A stretch of 64,000 bases of DNA, taken from positions 24,222,412-24,286,411 of the forward strand of contig NC_045139.1 of assembly GCF_008831285.2 (NCBI RefSeq), written 5' to 3'. Position numbers and translations under genes: made by a program. The notes under the pieces are model-generated. The model was given only the letters and a program-made list of their open reading frames with translations, was not told where the DNA came from and made no database searches. Shown piece after piece: positions 1 to 10,740 of the stretch. This DNA comes from Nymphaea colorata (lineage: Eukaryota; Streptophyta; Magnoliopsida; Nymphaeales; Nymphaeaceae). Every line of letters begins with the position of its first letter. The stretch's first letter is position 1.

Positions 1-1023
1 GATGGAGAAAATGAAATATTCCTATAAAAAGAAAGAGAGATAGAGAAAGAGATTTTAAAGATCTTTAAATTAAATATTTCAAAAGAAAGGAAAGATGCAT
101 ATATCTATATGTATGCATATATGTATATATGCTTTTGACAATGAGGTGAAAAGAAACTTTCAAAAGAAAGAGAGAAAGAGAGGGAGATAAAAAAGATGCA
201 TATACATGTGTACATACCATTATATATACACATATATAGAAACTTGTAAAAATAACATTGTCTTGAATAGAAGAGATATTTTAAATGAAAAGAATTAAAG
301 AAATATATATATATATATATATAATTTGTAGATGAAGGCATTTGACTTGAAAAGAAAAAAAAGATTCTAGAGATAGAAAGTATGAGATTCATATATATAT
401 ATGCATCATATTGATACAAAAGTTTGTAAAATAAAATATGTAAACATAGAGAGAAAATAATAAAGAAAATCATCATGTGCACGTATATGTATATAACATG
501 TATTTTTTCATGAGATTGAACATCAAAGAAATGACTTGAAATAACCGACTTCAAATTGGATGTTGGTCGGATGAGAGTTTGGACTCAAGCAAGAACTTAA
601 GCTAAGTCTCCAAAACCACATTAATCCAATATTGGGTCATTACTTGAGTTTTGGTCTTAGTGAAGTCGCTAAGTAAAAATGATCTTAAACTATGAGAAAA
701 AAATATTTGAAAGGATGGAGAAAATGAAATATTCCTATAAAAAGAAAGAGAGATAGAGAAAGAGATTTTAAAGATCTTTAAATTAAATATTTCAAAAGAA
801 AGGAAAGATGCATATATCTATATGTATGCATATATGTATATATGCTTTTGACAATGAGGTGTTAAAGAAGGAAAAGAAACTTTCAAAAGAAAGAGAGAAA
901 GAGATGGAGATAGAAAAGATGCATATACATGTGTACATACCATTATATATACACATATATAGAAACTTGTAAAAATAACATTGTCTTGAATAGAAGAGAT
1001 ATTTTAAATGAAAAGAATTAAAG

Positions 1024-1058
<35 letters not shown>

Positions 1059-1330
1059 GTAGATTAAGGCATTTGACTTGAAAAGAAAAAAAGATTCTAG
1101 AGATAGAAAGTACGAGATTCATATATATATATGCATCATATTGATACAAAAGTTTGTAAAATAAAATATGTAAACATAGAGAGAAAATGATATATGTATA
1201 TAACATGTATTTTTTCATTAGATTGAACATCAAAGAAATGACTTGAAATAATCGACTTCAAATTGGATGTTGGCCGGATGAGAGTTTGGACTCAAGCAAG
1301 AACTTAAGCTAAGTCTCCAAAACCACATTA
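1..1330. repeat. Direct duplication of a ~620-bp AT/GA-rich block
   Basis: The block at 1-623 recurs at 714-1330 with only small differences: the (AT)n run near 304 is longer in the second copy near 1025, one copy has a short insertion near 860, and the second lacks about 20 bp near 470-490. The two copies are separated by a 90-bp segment (624-713) that has no second copy. The content is purine-rich (gaaagagagaaa runs) with embedded TA and GA microsatellites. Open frames across it are low-complexity Ile/Tyr/Phe translations with no recognisable domain. I see no coding gene here. Confidence 0.9.
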
Positions 1331-2368
1331 GAACGTTTCTTTTGAAAATGTTTTGGAAAATATGATTTATATAAACATAGAATGTTATTATTTGGTTTGT
1401 CACAAGGGATATATTTCTTTCACTGTTAGGTATGAAAGAAAAATAAGCAATATAACGAGGCACTGGTTAGGGTTTCTAATTGGGTGAGTAGGAAGAAAAA
1501 TAGCGCAAAATGACATGCAAATACATATTAACATGTACATTTTCATGAGGTTTTTCCTCGGATTGCACAAGTCTCAACCTCAAAACTTAATATGAAGATA
1601 AAGATAAGAAACCTCAAACCACACTCTCATTCTCACCATATATTGATATATAAATAGAAAACCAAGCAACTATGCATGGATAACATATAAACAATATTCA
1701 ATAAAGGAAAGAGAGAGAGAGAGAGAGCATGGTGGAGAGAGAAAGGTTTAACTAGGAGGGAAAGCATGATGTAACTATAAAATGATATATCATCTCGTCT
1801 TCTCATACTCTCGATCCACTTGAGCATAGCCTCTTTACTCCAAAATAGAAATTGAGAGCTATCTCCTTTAGCCATGGAGAAATGAGGAAGAGAAAAAAGG
1901 GAAAGCAAAACAAGATTATTTTCATGAAATGAAATAAAATGACTCAAACGTGAAAATGAAATATCATCTCATCTTCTCATGCTCCATTTGTGCTTAAGTA
2001 TAGTCTATTGTCTTTAAAATAGAGATTGAGGGCTTATCTCTTTTGGCCATGGGACTGACTAACTGACATTAATATTTAAGAAGCTTGATGTGAAGCATTT
2101 GAGCCGTTGTTTTTAAGAAAATCATATGGTTTTGACATTAACTTGAAAAAGGTAGGAACATAATCATATTTTGAAAAGACTGAAATACCCCACAAAGGTG
2201 GTAAGGAATCTCAGTTAAGGAGACTCATTTGTTTCTTTGATTGAAGGCATTTCAGTATCTTGAAAATCCAGCAAGATTCTTATTTGTTTCTAACTTAATA
2301 TCGAACAGTGGATCTTTTCAAAATCAACAATAGGCAATTCCCATCAAATTTTCATATAATATCTACCT

Positions 2369-2417
<49 letters not shown>

Positions 2418-3071
2418 GGGGAGAGGGAGATTGGTGGATAACATACATTAATATGTAAGATGCTTGATGTGAAGTATTTGGGCGGTTGATTATAAGAAAA
2501 TCATATGGTAGAGATCAAGTTAAAAAAAGTATGAACATAATTATATTTTGAAAATTATATTTTGAAAAGATTGAAATACCCCTGAAAGGTGGCAAGAAAT
2601 CCCAATTAAGGAAAGTCATTTGCTTATTTGATTGGGATGTATTTCAGTCTCCTAAAAATACAACAATATTCTTATTTTTTTTAAAAACTTAATCTGTACC
2701 ATTAGTTTTTTTTTTAAATCAATAAGATAGACAATTCCCATCAAATCAAGCATACGAGGGGTTTGATATCTACCTCTTTCCCTGTTTATATAATTCTTCA
2801 AGACAACTAAAAACCATTGTCCAATAAAATTAAAAGAGATGAAGGGAGTCGTTTGAACATACACTCATGGTTGTCCGGTGTCTTAGTCTGGTGACCTTAT
2901 AGCTGCAATCTCCATGGCATCTCTTTCAGTCATCCACATGGACGACTATCACTAGTCGGCAATCATTGGGGCACAACGTTAGTCAGAACGCCATACGAGT
3001 TTTGTTGATGAAGTCAAGGGCCAGTTTGCTCACTTTAATGCGAATTAAAATAAAAATATATCATATAATAT

Positions 3072-3130
<59 letters not shown>

Positions 3131-3878
3131 GAAACATATGAAAAAGCATGTCCATCACCCTTTTACACGAAAAAGCATGTCCTCATGACTCGAACAATGG
3201 CACCGAAGATTAAATATAGAGTCCCTCTCACCTTGTGGTAGTGGAGAACAGCCATTGGACCCAATTTGTTCTAAAATTAGGATTCTTTTTTATGAGAGAG
3301 GGCCCCACGGAGCGAGACCTCGACCTCTTTGAAAGGGGAGTGACCTTGGGTATCGGTTTAGTCTCGGATTGACCCGACACCCAAAACTCACACTCGAGTG
3401 TGTTGAGACACATTCGAGTTCGGCTGGAATTGGCTTGATTATAAAAAATATATTTTTTTAAATAAAATAAAATATAATTAATTATAATTAAATATTATAA
3501 TTATATGTAAAAATTAATAAAATATATATTTAGAAAATCTTATTAGATTAACGGGCCTACGTGAGCCCGTTCATAACTTAATATATCAAGCCGATACTTT
3601 TTTTTTGTTTCGAGCGGAATCGGGGGAAGTGCCGGATATTTAATTGGGTCAATAATGACAAAATGGTTCTAAGCATTGGAGAACACGACATGTTAGCTGA
3701 TGTAAGAGGCTACGGCTTCTCACTTTGCTATCCCTTTGTTTTGTCTTCGTCTTTTTTAAAAAAAAATTAAAAAATGCATGTTTCACAGGGACACTCGGCA
3801 ATGTCACTCTGGTACCAGCGAAATTGCCGGCCAGCAGGAGCACGGCAGCTGAACGGCCTGATCAGTCCGGCCGTAGCT
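1331..3878. other. Non-coding AT-rich region upstream of the UGT gene
   Basis: No gene recognised. It holds a (GA)n run at 1711-1727, a (TA)n-(GA)n compound run at about 2372-2417, and a (TA)n run at about 3079-3126. Two segments resemble each other: 2080-2270 and 2455-2640 share the words agcttgatgtgaag / tgcttgatgtgaag, agaaaatcatatgg and gaaatacccc, which suggests an old duplication. 3230-3600 is less AT-rich and repeat-like, but its class cannot be named. Confidence 0.5.
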
Positions 3879-3887
3879 TATAAATAG
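3879..3887 (+). promoter_or_regulatory. TATA box of the UGT gene
   Basis: TATAAATAG lies 74 bp upstream of the UGT start codon. A plant TATA box usually sits about 30 bp upstream of the transcription start, which would place that start near 3910 and give a 5' leader of about 50 nt. This is inference from spacing; no transcript is available. Confidence 0.6.
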
Positions 3888-3960
3888 GCTGAAGCTGCAG
3901 GGTTCGCCTAAACGCCGCAGCGGCCTTAGTGAGGGTGGCCTTGAGGGTGATCGAGGAAAG

Positions 3961-5382
3961 ATGAAGCGGACTGTGGCTTTGTACCCCGCCCCAGGCATGA
4001 GCCACCTCATCACCATGGTGGAGCTCGGCAAGCTCATTCACCTCCGCCTCCACCTCCCCGTCACCGTCCTTATCGCCTCTCCTCCCTTCAACCTCGGCGA
4101 CACCACCCCTTACGTCAAGGACGTCGAGTCCTCCGATCTCGGCATCTCCTTCCACTACCTTCCCCAGCCGTTCGATTTCTCCCCTCAAGATCACAATGCC
4201 CAGCACCACGAGCTTCTTGTCTTCAAATTCCTCAACGCCTGCAGCCCCCACGTCAAGGATGCGTTGGAGCTCATCTCCAAGTCCTCTACCATCCTAGCCA
4301 CTGTCGTCGACTTCTTCTGCATCGCCTCCGTGAGCGTCGCCGCTGCCAACCTGGGCTTACCCGTGTATGTTTACTTAATTTCCCCTGCTGGAGCACTAGC
4401 ATCGCTCTTGTATTTCCAAGAGCAGCACCGCCAGACCGACCTCAGCTTCCGTCGTCTCAACGAAGATCTGCACATCCCCGGCATCCCCCCATTGCCTTCC
4501 CTGGACATGCCTCCTCCGACACTGGATCGCGAAGAAACTTACTACTGCTTTCTCGAGGTGTCCTCCCAGATGAGTCGGGCCCACGGGATCATAGTCGACA
4601 CCTTTGATGCGCTGGAGCCACGGGCGCTTCGAGCAATCCGGAACGGCCTGTGTGTACCGAACGGACCCACACCCCCAGTGCACGGAATCGGACCTGTGAT
4701 ATCCGCCTGGAAGCGGGCAGAACGCGACGACCAGTGCCTCAACTGGCTGGACTCCCAGCCAGACTGCAGCGTGGTGTTCTTGTGCTTCGGGAGCCTGGGC
4801 CGGTTCTCCGTCGACCAGCTCGGGCAGATCGCAGATGGGCTGGAGCGCAGCGGGCAACGGTTCCTTTGGGTGGTTCGCGGCCCAGCCAGCGGGTCAGGAC
4901 CGGCTCTTGTGTCGGAAGACCCAGACCCTGACGCGCTGCTGCCACAAGGGTTTCTGGAGCGGACTCGAGGCAAGGGGCTGGTGGTCAAGTCGTGGGCGCC
5001 GCAGGCAAGGGTGCTGAGCCACGGTGCGGTTGGCGGGTTCGTGACGCATTGCGGGTGGACCTCGGTGCTGGAGAGCGTTTGTGCAGGCGTGCCCATGGTC
5101 GCCTGGCCGCTGTACGCAGAGCAACGCATCAACCGGGTTTTGCTGGTAAAGGAGCTGCGTCTGGCCGTTGTCATCCAGGAGGGTCCCGACGGTCTGGTGG
5201 GCGCAGCCGAGGTAGAGAGATGCGTGCGGCTGCTGGTGGACTCAGAGGAAGGGGCTGCACTGAGGGAGCGAGCAGCAGCGGCCAGGGATGCGGCAGCCAC
5301 AGCAATGAAGGAAGGCGGGTCTTCGTGGGCCAGCCTAGCGAGGTTGGGTGAGGAGTGGGAGAGCAGGGCGAGCACAAAATGA
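3961..5382 (+). CDS. UDP-glycosyltransferase, family 1, UGT88-like
   Basis: A single-exon 473-residue protein of normal length for plant family-1 UGTs, which transfer sugar from a UDP-sugar to small acceptors such as flavonoids and other phenolics in the cytosol. The N-terminal acceptor half carries the putative catalytic His15 in PAPGMSHL and its partner Asp117 in VVDFFC. The segment PNGPTPP followed by IGPVI (about 233-248) is a hallmark remembered from the UGT88 family. The C-terminal PSPG box spans residues 345-388, from Trp345 to Gln388. The final Gln is the residue usually linked to UDP-glucose use. Oddity: the normally near-invariant Asn of HCGWNS is Thr367 here (codon ACC, 5059-5061). 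The gene is GC-rich in an AT-rich setting and has no intron. The start at 3961 is preceded by a well-placed TATA box. The acceptor is unknown; chalcone/flavonoid glucosylation is only a family-level guess. Confidence 0.93.
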   Translation: MKRTVALYPAPGMSHLITMVELGKLIHLRLHLPVTVLIASPPFNLGDTTPYVKDVESSDLGISFHYLPQPFDFSPQDHNAQHHELLVFKFLNACSPHVKDALELISKSSTILATVVDFFCIASVSVAAANLGLPVYVYLISPAGALASLLYFQEQHRQTDLSFRRLNEDLHIPGIPPLPSLDMPPPTLDREETYYCFLEVSSQMSRAHGIIVDTFDALEPRALRAIRNGLCVPNGPTPPVHGIGPVISAWKRAERDDQCLNWLDSQPDCSVVFLCFGSLGRFSVDQLGQIADGLERSGQRFLWVVRGPASGSGPALVSEDPDPDALLPQGFLERTRGKGLVVKSWAPQARVLSHGAVGGFVTHCGWTSVLESVCAGVPMVAWPLYAEQRINRVLLVKELRLAVVIQEGPDGLVGAAEVERCVRLLVDSEEGAALRERAAAARDAAATAMKEGGSSWASLARLGEEWESRASTK

Positions 5383-6839
5383 ACGGCGATTTTGTTGCCT
5401 CGAGGATCTGAAATTCTGTTTGTCCAAAAAGGTGTGCTCAGTAGGTTCTTTTCAGTATCTAAAGAAGCGGACTCTCATTCATCATCTTACATTTATTAGA
5501 TCACCAGTTTTCAATTGGGCAGGCTCTTTTTATGTTGTTAGGTTATTGGTGCATGTTTTATCAAAGCAAGGCTAAAGAGTGTGGTTTTTGTAGTTCATTT
5601 TTTTTAGCAAGCATCTATTAATAAGTTTTCTAGGAAAAATGGGAAACGAAATCCAGAAAGATGTAGCAACCAGCAGAAGTTACGTCCTTGAAACAGAAGT
5701 GTGGCATTCAGAATATCAAAATAGGCAAGCTTAAACTTTTCTTATTTGACAAAATTGCGAAGATCTGCCTATGGTTCTGTAGCATAAACATTATCTCGAA
5801 AAGCAGTGGATGGTAAGATATTTTCGAAATTTATAGCAGGATGCACTTGTTACCTTGACTTCAAGTTCACCAATTTTTTGAGTACCAGACCAGCAATCTG
5901 CATGATTCGGATCTCTCCCTCTCTACTTTCTCATCTTCTTCACCAGTGGCAGCACCCAAAAAGCAATCGATCATGAGATTCTGCTGCCATTTATTCATGA
6001 TGGGTCGCACTCATAAAACTCCTACAGAATTGAACAAAGCAGACCTTTCTGTGAATGCTATAACCATTTATCTTCTTTCTTTTTTGTTCTCAATTTCATG
6101 TGGTAGCACTAATTACCTTCTCACCTTTACTCTCCAAGCTAAAAGTACAATGATGGATCACTCTCGTTTTCACCCTTTTATGTTTCTCTTTTTATGTCTC
6201 AGTTTCTATGTTTTATATTGTCCGCCAGATTAACAGTATTACTTCTCTGCTCCACCACCATGAGTAGTGCCACCGTGTTCTAGCCATCTCATAGTGGATT
6301 GTGCATTATTATTTTACAAACAGTGCTAGCCAACTGCTTTCGAAATTTATAGCATATTTTTTGCAATGACTTTTGTTATTATTTTCCCTTGAGCTTAAAA
6401 TATCTTATGTATCTCATCGACTTTGCGTACTGGTATACATATATAATGTCGCTGAAACTGTTTGCCCATGTGCACATTCACATTGGCATGTGCAAGCAAA
6501 ACCTTGATAGGTTAACTGGCATCTTTACGGATTTAGAGGCGAACTAGACATATCCTAGTTATCTTTCTGAAAAAAGAAAATATACTGCAAGAAATGTACA
6601 TCAGATAAGCTGAAAGAAGGAAAATCTAAAAAGTCAACAAATACAAGAAAAAGAAAACATGGAATAAAGATAGCAGCATGTACCTTCTTCTAAAAGGTAA
6701 CCTAGTCACGCAGGTGATTCATAATATACCACTGCACCCGCACAAACATGGGTGAGTTGTAGGCTTGTGTGTGGCAAAGGAACAAAACAAAGAATAGATG
6801 CAAACAGAAAAAGTAATTCAACAAATGATTTTGAATGTA
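5383..6839. other. Intergenic region, UGT to copia remnant
   Basis: No gene recognised. The first few hundred bases are the 3' flank of the UGT gene. A 95-codon open frame at 5946-6233 has no recognisable domain and is probably chance. The 3' part may include the missing 3' end of the copia element, but I found no direct repeat matching sequence beyond 10740, so no LTR is claimed. Confidence 0.4.
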
Positions 6840-7564
6840 TTGAATCCACACCAGATGATTTTCTATCCTCTCTTTAACAACAAAGTAATTCAACTCTATA
6901 CACTTACATGAAATTGTAAAGTTGTTGTTATTAGAAGAAGACACAGCAACTTCATTGTCACAATAAACTTTAAATAGTTTCTCTGTAGATTTCACTATCT
7001 TGAGTTGTAAAATGGAGATCTTTATCTATATTGCTTGCAAAGTAGTCTCATATAATGCAATAAACTCTGCTTCCATTGTATGAGTAGCAGTAACAGTTTG
7101 TTTCTTTCTTCTTTAGGAGATGGCACCTCTAGTTAAAAGAAAGACATATTATGTTGTAGTTTCTACTATCGATACATCCTTCCAAGTCAGCATCTGAAAA
7201 GCCAACTACTTCAAGGTCCTTCATCTTGCAGTATGTCAACATGTAGTCTTTTGTGTCTTGCAAAACCACATGACTCTCTTTACCGCCTTCCAATCAGTCA
7301 AACCTCTGTTAGACTGGAATCTCCTAAGCACTCCAACAGCAAAAGAAATATCAGGCCTAGTGCAATTCTGTGCATACTACATACTACCAATTGCTGATGC
7401 ATATAGAGTTCTACTCATCTATGTCTTTTGATGTTCATCATGTGGACAATCATTTAACCTTAGTTATCCCCTTTAACTATAGGAGTGGAAGTAAGAGAAC
7501 AATAATTTATCTCGTATCTCCTAAGCACCTTATTGATGTATGCAGTATGAAAGAGGCTTAAAAC
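6840..7564 (-). pseudogene. Copia RNase H remnant
   Basis: Pieces follow the RT in order on the minus strand: LFHTAYINKVLRRYEIN (about 7500-7560), a RPDISFAVGVL-like piece (about 7310-7360), KQTVTATHTMEAEFIAL (about 7050-7105; the copia RNase H TMEAE motif), and KLFKVYCDNEVAV with YFVVKERIENH (about 6850-6985). Stops and frame changes separate them. The function would be removal of RNA from RNA/DNA hybrids. The end of pol near 6840 is the last point where the match is recognisable. Confidence 0.75.
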
Positions 7565-8199
7565 TCATTTACTTCTGTTTCGATGAATCTCAATGCCACG
7601 AACATATAATGCCTCACCTATATCTTTCAACTGAAAATGAGATGCAAAAAGTTGTTTAGTTTTAGTTAACATCTGTATATCATTAGTTGCAAGCAAAATA
7701 TCATCAACATATAATATCAAAATTATAAATTTACTCTCACTATTCTTAAGGTATATACATTGATCAATGATGTTTTCTATAAACCCAAAAGTCACAATGA
7801 CTTTGTAAAACTTGATATACCATTGTCGGGAGGTTTGCTTAAGTTCATAAATTGACTTATTAAGCTTGTAAACTAAATGATCTACATTGCTATCAAAAAG
7901 TCCTTGAGGTTGTTTCATATATATTTCTTCATTTAGACATCTGTTTAGGAAAGTCATTTTAACATTTATTTGGCGTAACTCTAAGTCAAAATGAGCTATT
8001 AGGGCAAGAACTATTCTCATTTACTCCTTAGTGGAGACAGGAGAATACATCTTTTTATAGTATATGTCCTTCATCTGGGTGATTCATTTAGCAATAAGTC
8101 ATGTTTTATATCTCTCAACACTGTCTTTGGAGTCCCTTTCGGTCTTATAGACCCATTTACATCCTATTGGTTTTACTCCTTCAAGCAACTCGATAAGAC
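7565..8199 (-). pseudogene. Copia reverse transcriptase remnant
   Basis: The best preserved part of the element. A 151-codon open frame (7565-8020) carries the copia RT core: RIVLALIAHFDLELRQ, the EEIYMKQPQG segment, KLNKSIYELKQTSRQWY, and the catalytic LYVDDILLA motif. In the first catalytic motif the usual 'DVK.AFLNG' reads NVKMTFLNR, so the first Asp has become Asn. A stop (7565-7567) follows EIHRNRSK, after which the same frame continues into RNase H. This RT is predicted inactive. Confidence 0.85.
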
Positions 8200-9747
8200 T
8201 CCACGCCTGGTTCTTAGCTATAGAACCCTCTCTTCTTTCACGACATGTATCTAATACATGTACTGTTTGCTTTCTACATCTTTTATAAGTGTTTGAGGAT
8301 CTTCATGGATATCTACAAAATCATTAGACTCTTGTAAATACATCACATAGTTAGGTAGAATAGCAAATTTCTTTGTTCTAGTGGTTCCATGAACAAGCAA
8401 TTGTATAGGCCCAACCGAAACCTATTTGCTTTGCTCTTGTTCATCAGCATGATCTACAGTTGGTTCATTTTGGTTTGGTACATTACAAGCTGATTCAATT
8501 GTTATATTATCATAATAAATGATAAAGTCGAATCCTTTATTACTTTCTTCAGCAAGTTTATATTATGTATCATGTAATTTCTCAAATTTGAGGTTTTGTA
8601 ATGCATTTAATTCAATTGAACCATATTCTATGAATTTATTTTTATCTATTTCCACAATATGAGGCAAATGAGATGAACAATCCTTTTGATTTTTCTGAAT
8701 AACCAATTAAATAACCATTGGTTCTTCTTGGATTGAAGGTCTTTATGTAAGGGTTATATAGTTTAGCTTCAGCAGGACATCCATATATGTACATATAAGA
8801 CAAAGAAGGTCTCCTACCTGTCTATAACTCATATGGAGTTTTTGGAACAGCCTTAGTATAGACTTTATTCAAAATATGCATGGGTGAGTTAAGAACTTTT
8901 CTCCACATATGAACACGAAGAATAAAGAAACTTAACATAACTTTAACCATTTCTTTAGGCACTACCAAGCATAGTGTATTGAGGTATGATGCCCTTTTCT
9001 TTTAGTGGCCCTTCTATTTGTTCTATCTCAATAAATCTACCATAATATTTGCCACTTCTATATGATGAGACTGTCTTGATTACTTAATCAGTTTATTTCT
9101 TTATTTTTTTCTCAAGTTTTTTGAAAACCAGACATTCCTCTGATTTCTTAGAGATTAACTAGAGATACATATACCATGAATAGTCATCAATAAAGGTAAA
9201 AAAAAATCATTTTCACCAATGTAATAAGAAGCGAATGGTCCACAAACATGTGTATGAACTATCTCTAATCTCTTATCACTTCTCTTAGCACATTCTTTAT
9301 ATGTGTTGATTTGTTTTGCCTTTGTTCAGTCAACATATGGACCATTATCTATAAAGTTTCAGATATTTTAAAATTCCTTCACTTACAACCCTCTTTATTC
9401 TCTTTTCAGTTGTATGGTCTAATTTGTGATGCCAGAACATATAAGAGTTATCATTTATGATACTACGTTTATTGTCAATCAATGTAAATTCAAAATCCAA
9501 TGTTTTTTAAGCCTCTATATTTAATTTATATAAACCATCACACAAAAGAGCAGAACCAATTTCAGCAAAATCTTTATGTATATGCATTTTGGTATTTACA
9601 AACTTCATACAAAATCCATGCCTGTCTAACCCTATTACAAAAAATTTCTACTATATGATGGTACAAAAAACACATCATGAAGCTTCAAAATGAAACTAGT
9701 AACAAGTCTGACTTGGCAAGTCCTAATAGCTTTTAGACATGAATGCA
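8200..9747 (-). pseudogene. Copia integrase region remnant
   Basis: No long frame survives. Short minus-strand pieces match the end of copia integrase and the linker to reverse transcriptase: near 8700-8880, YELWTGRRPSLSY-like and NPRRTNGYLIGYSEKSKG-like words appear in interrupted frames. Near 8140-8190 the piece IGCKWVYKTERDSK is visible, which is the usual start of the copia RT region. The N-terminal zinc finger and DDE catalytic core cannot be followed reliably. Confidence 0.55.
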
Positions 9748-9963
9748 TCATGTTTCCTGAAAAAAGATGTTCCTTTCATGCATTGTTGATTCCCTTTGGC
9801 TCAAAAAGTCGTGCAAAGCATTAGCAATATGTACCATAGCACTAGAGTCAATCCACCAGTTGTTCACAGGAACATGCAATAAATTACATTGATGAGAAAC
9901 GAATGACAAATTACATTTATTTTCCAACCAACTCTTGTATTTCACGCAATCTGTCTTTCTATG
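9748..9963 (-). pseudogene. Copia aspartic protease remnant
   Basis: It continues in the same frame as the gag piece after the stop in the zinc knuckle. The protease motif WWIDSSAMVHIAN is visible, where active copia proteases have D-S/T-G-A. Here the Gly of the active-site loop is Ser, which together with the upstream stop marks the copy as dead. The frame ends at 9748, before the integrase. The enzyme normally cleaves the gag-pol polyprotein. Confidence 0.7.
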
Positions 9964-10600
9964 TCACTTCTTACAAAAGAAGCACTTTATGGGAGCCAGA
10001 CTCAGTTGTTTGGATTGAGAAGTACCTTTACCTGATGACTTCTTTTTTGACCTCCTTTTCATAACCTTTCCTTTGGGTCCAACTTTGCTAGAGCCTTTGT
10101 GAGAAGTCATATGTGCACTATGTACCTTCTCATCCCGCAGTCTCCCCTCTTCCTCAACACACTTGGGCAGAAGTTTATTAACTATCCATTGAGCATCATG
10201 CATGTTGGAAGAAATTTTAAGCAGTACATATTATGGCGGTAGAGACGCCGAAATGAAGTGCACTGTGAAAGAGTTTGAAATTGTCAATGACATGTCATTC
10301 AATTGAGTTGCAGTATTTTCTCATCTCCATAATATGTTGGCGAATGTCACTTCCACCAGTGTATTTCATAGATATCAACTTAGGCACCAAGGTACTGGCT
10401 CTAGCTTTACTAAAGCTAACAAATTGTGCATCAATCGTGTCAAGAAACTCTTTCACTGTTTTACATTCAATGGGATTGCGCCTTTTATGCTCTTCGCAAC
10501 TCTAGATTGCAAAAGCAACAGATTGGGTCAATTAGAGCTTTCCCACTTCTCAAAAAACATTTTTTCTTCATATGTACTTCATGCATAAAGACAAAACTAG
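9964..10600 (-). pseudogene. Copia gag remnant with disrupted zinc knuckle
   Basis: The clearest part is an open frame at 9964-10203 (minus) with the Lys/Ser-rich stretch and KCFFCKK typical of the end of copia gag, just ahead of the nucleocapsid zinc knuckle. The frame stops exactly inside the knuckle: after CFFCKK comes TGA (9964-9966), then HRKTDC continues in the same frame. The usual CX2CX4HX4C spacing is therefore lost. Upstream, 10204-10600 gives short gag-like pieces in several frames. The protein would bind and package element RNA if intact; this copy is not functional. Confidence 0.7.
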
Positions 10601-10740
10601 GCACTGCAAAATAATAAAGACATTCATAAATTGACATGCATTACATGAAACACTGAATGGAGAGAGTAAACTATAAGGCATTGCAGTGTTCAGAATTTCA
10701 AAAGCAAATACCAAGTGTCATTAGGATACCACTTTGGTGA

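Larger units (their letters stand above)
6840..10740 (-). mobile_element. Decayed Ty1/copia LTR retrotransposon, internal region
   Basis: Read on the minus strand from high to low coordinates, the order is gag, aspartic protease, integrase, reverse transcriptase, RNase H, which is the Ty1/copia order (integrase before reverse transcriptase). All domains are broken by stops and frame changes. Near 10720-10735 the minus strand reads TGGTATCC, resembling the first bases of the usual initiator-Met tRNA primer binding site (TGGTATC), which would place the gag start just downstream. No LTR pair could be matched by eye, so the outer boundaries are approximate. Confidence 0.8.

Noticed and set aside
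105-554. 149-codon minus-strand frame
   Set aside because: Low-complexity Ile/Tyr/Phe translation of a duplicated AT-rich repeat; its partner frame in the second copy is shorter, so it is not conserved.
4542-5375. 277-codon antisense open frame across the UGT gene
   Set aside because: It is the complement of a GC-rich coding region, has no domain, and is explained by high GC reducing stop codons.
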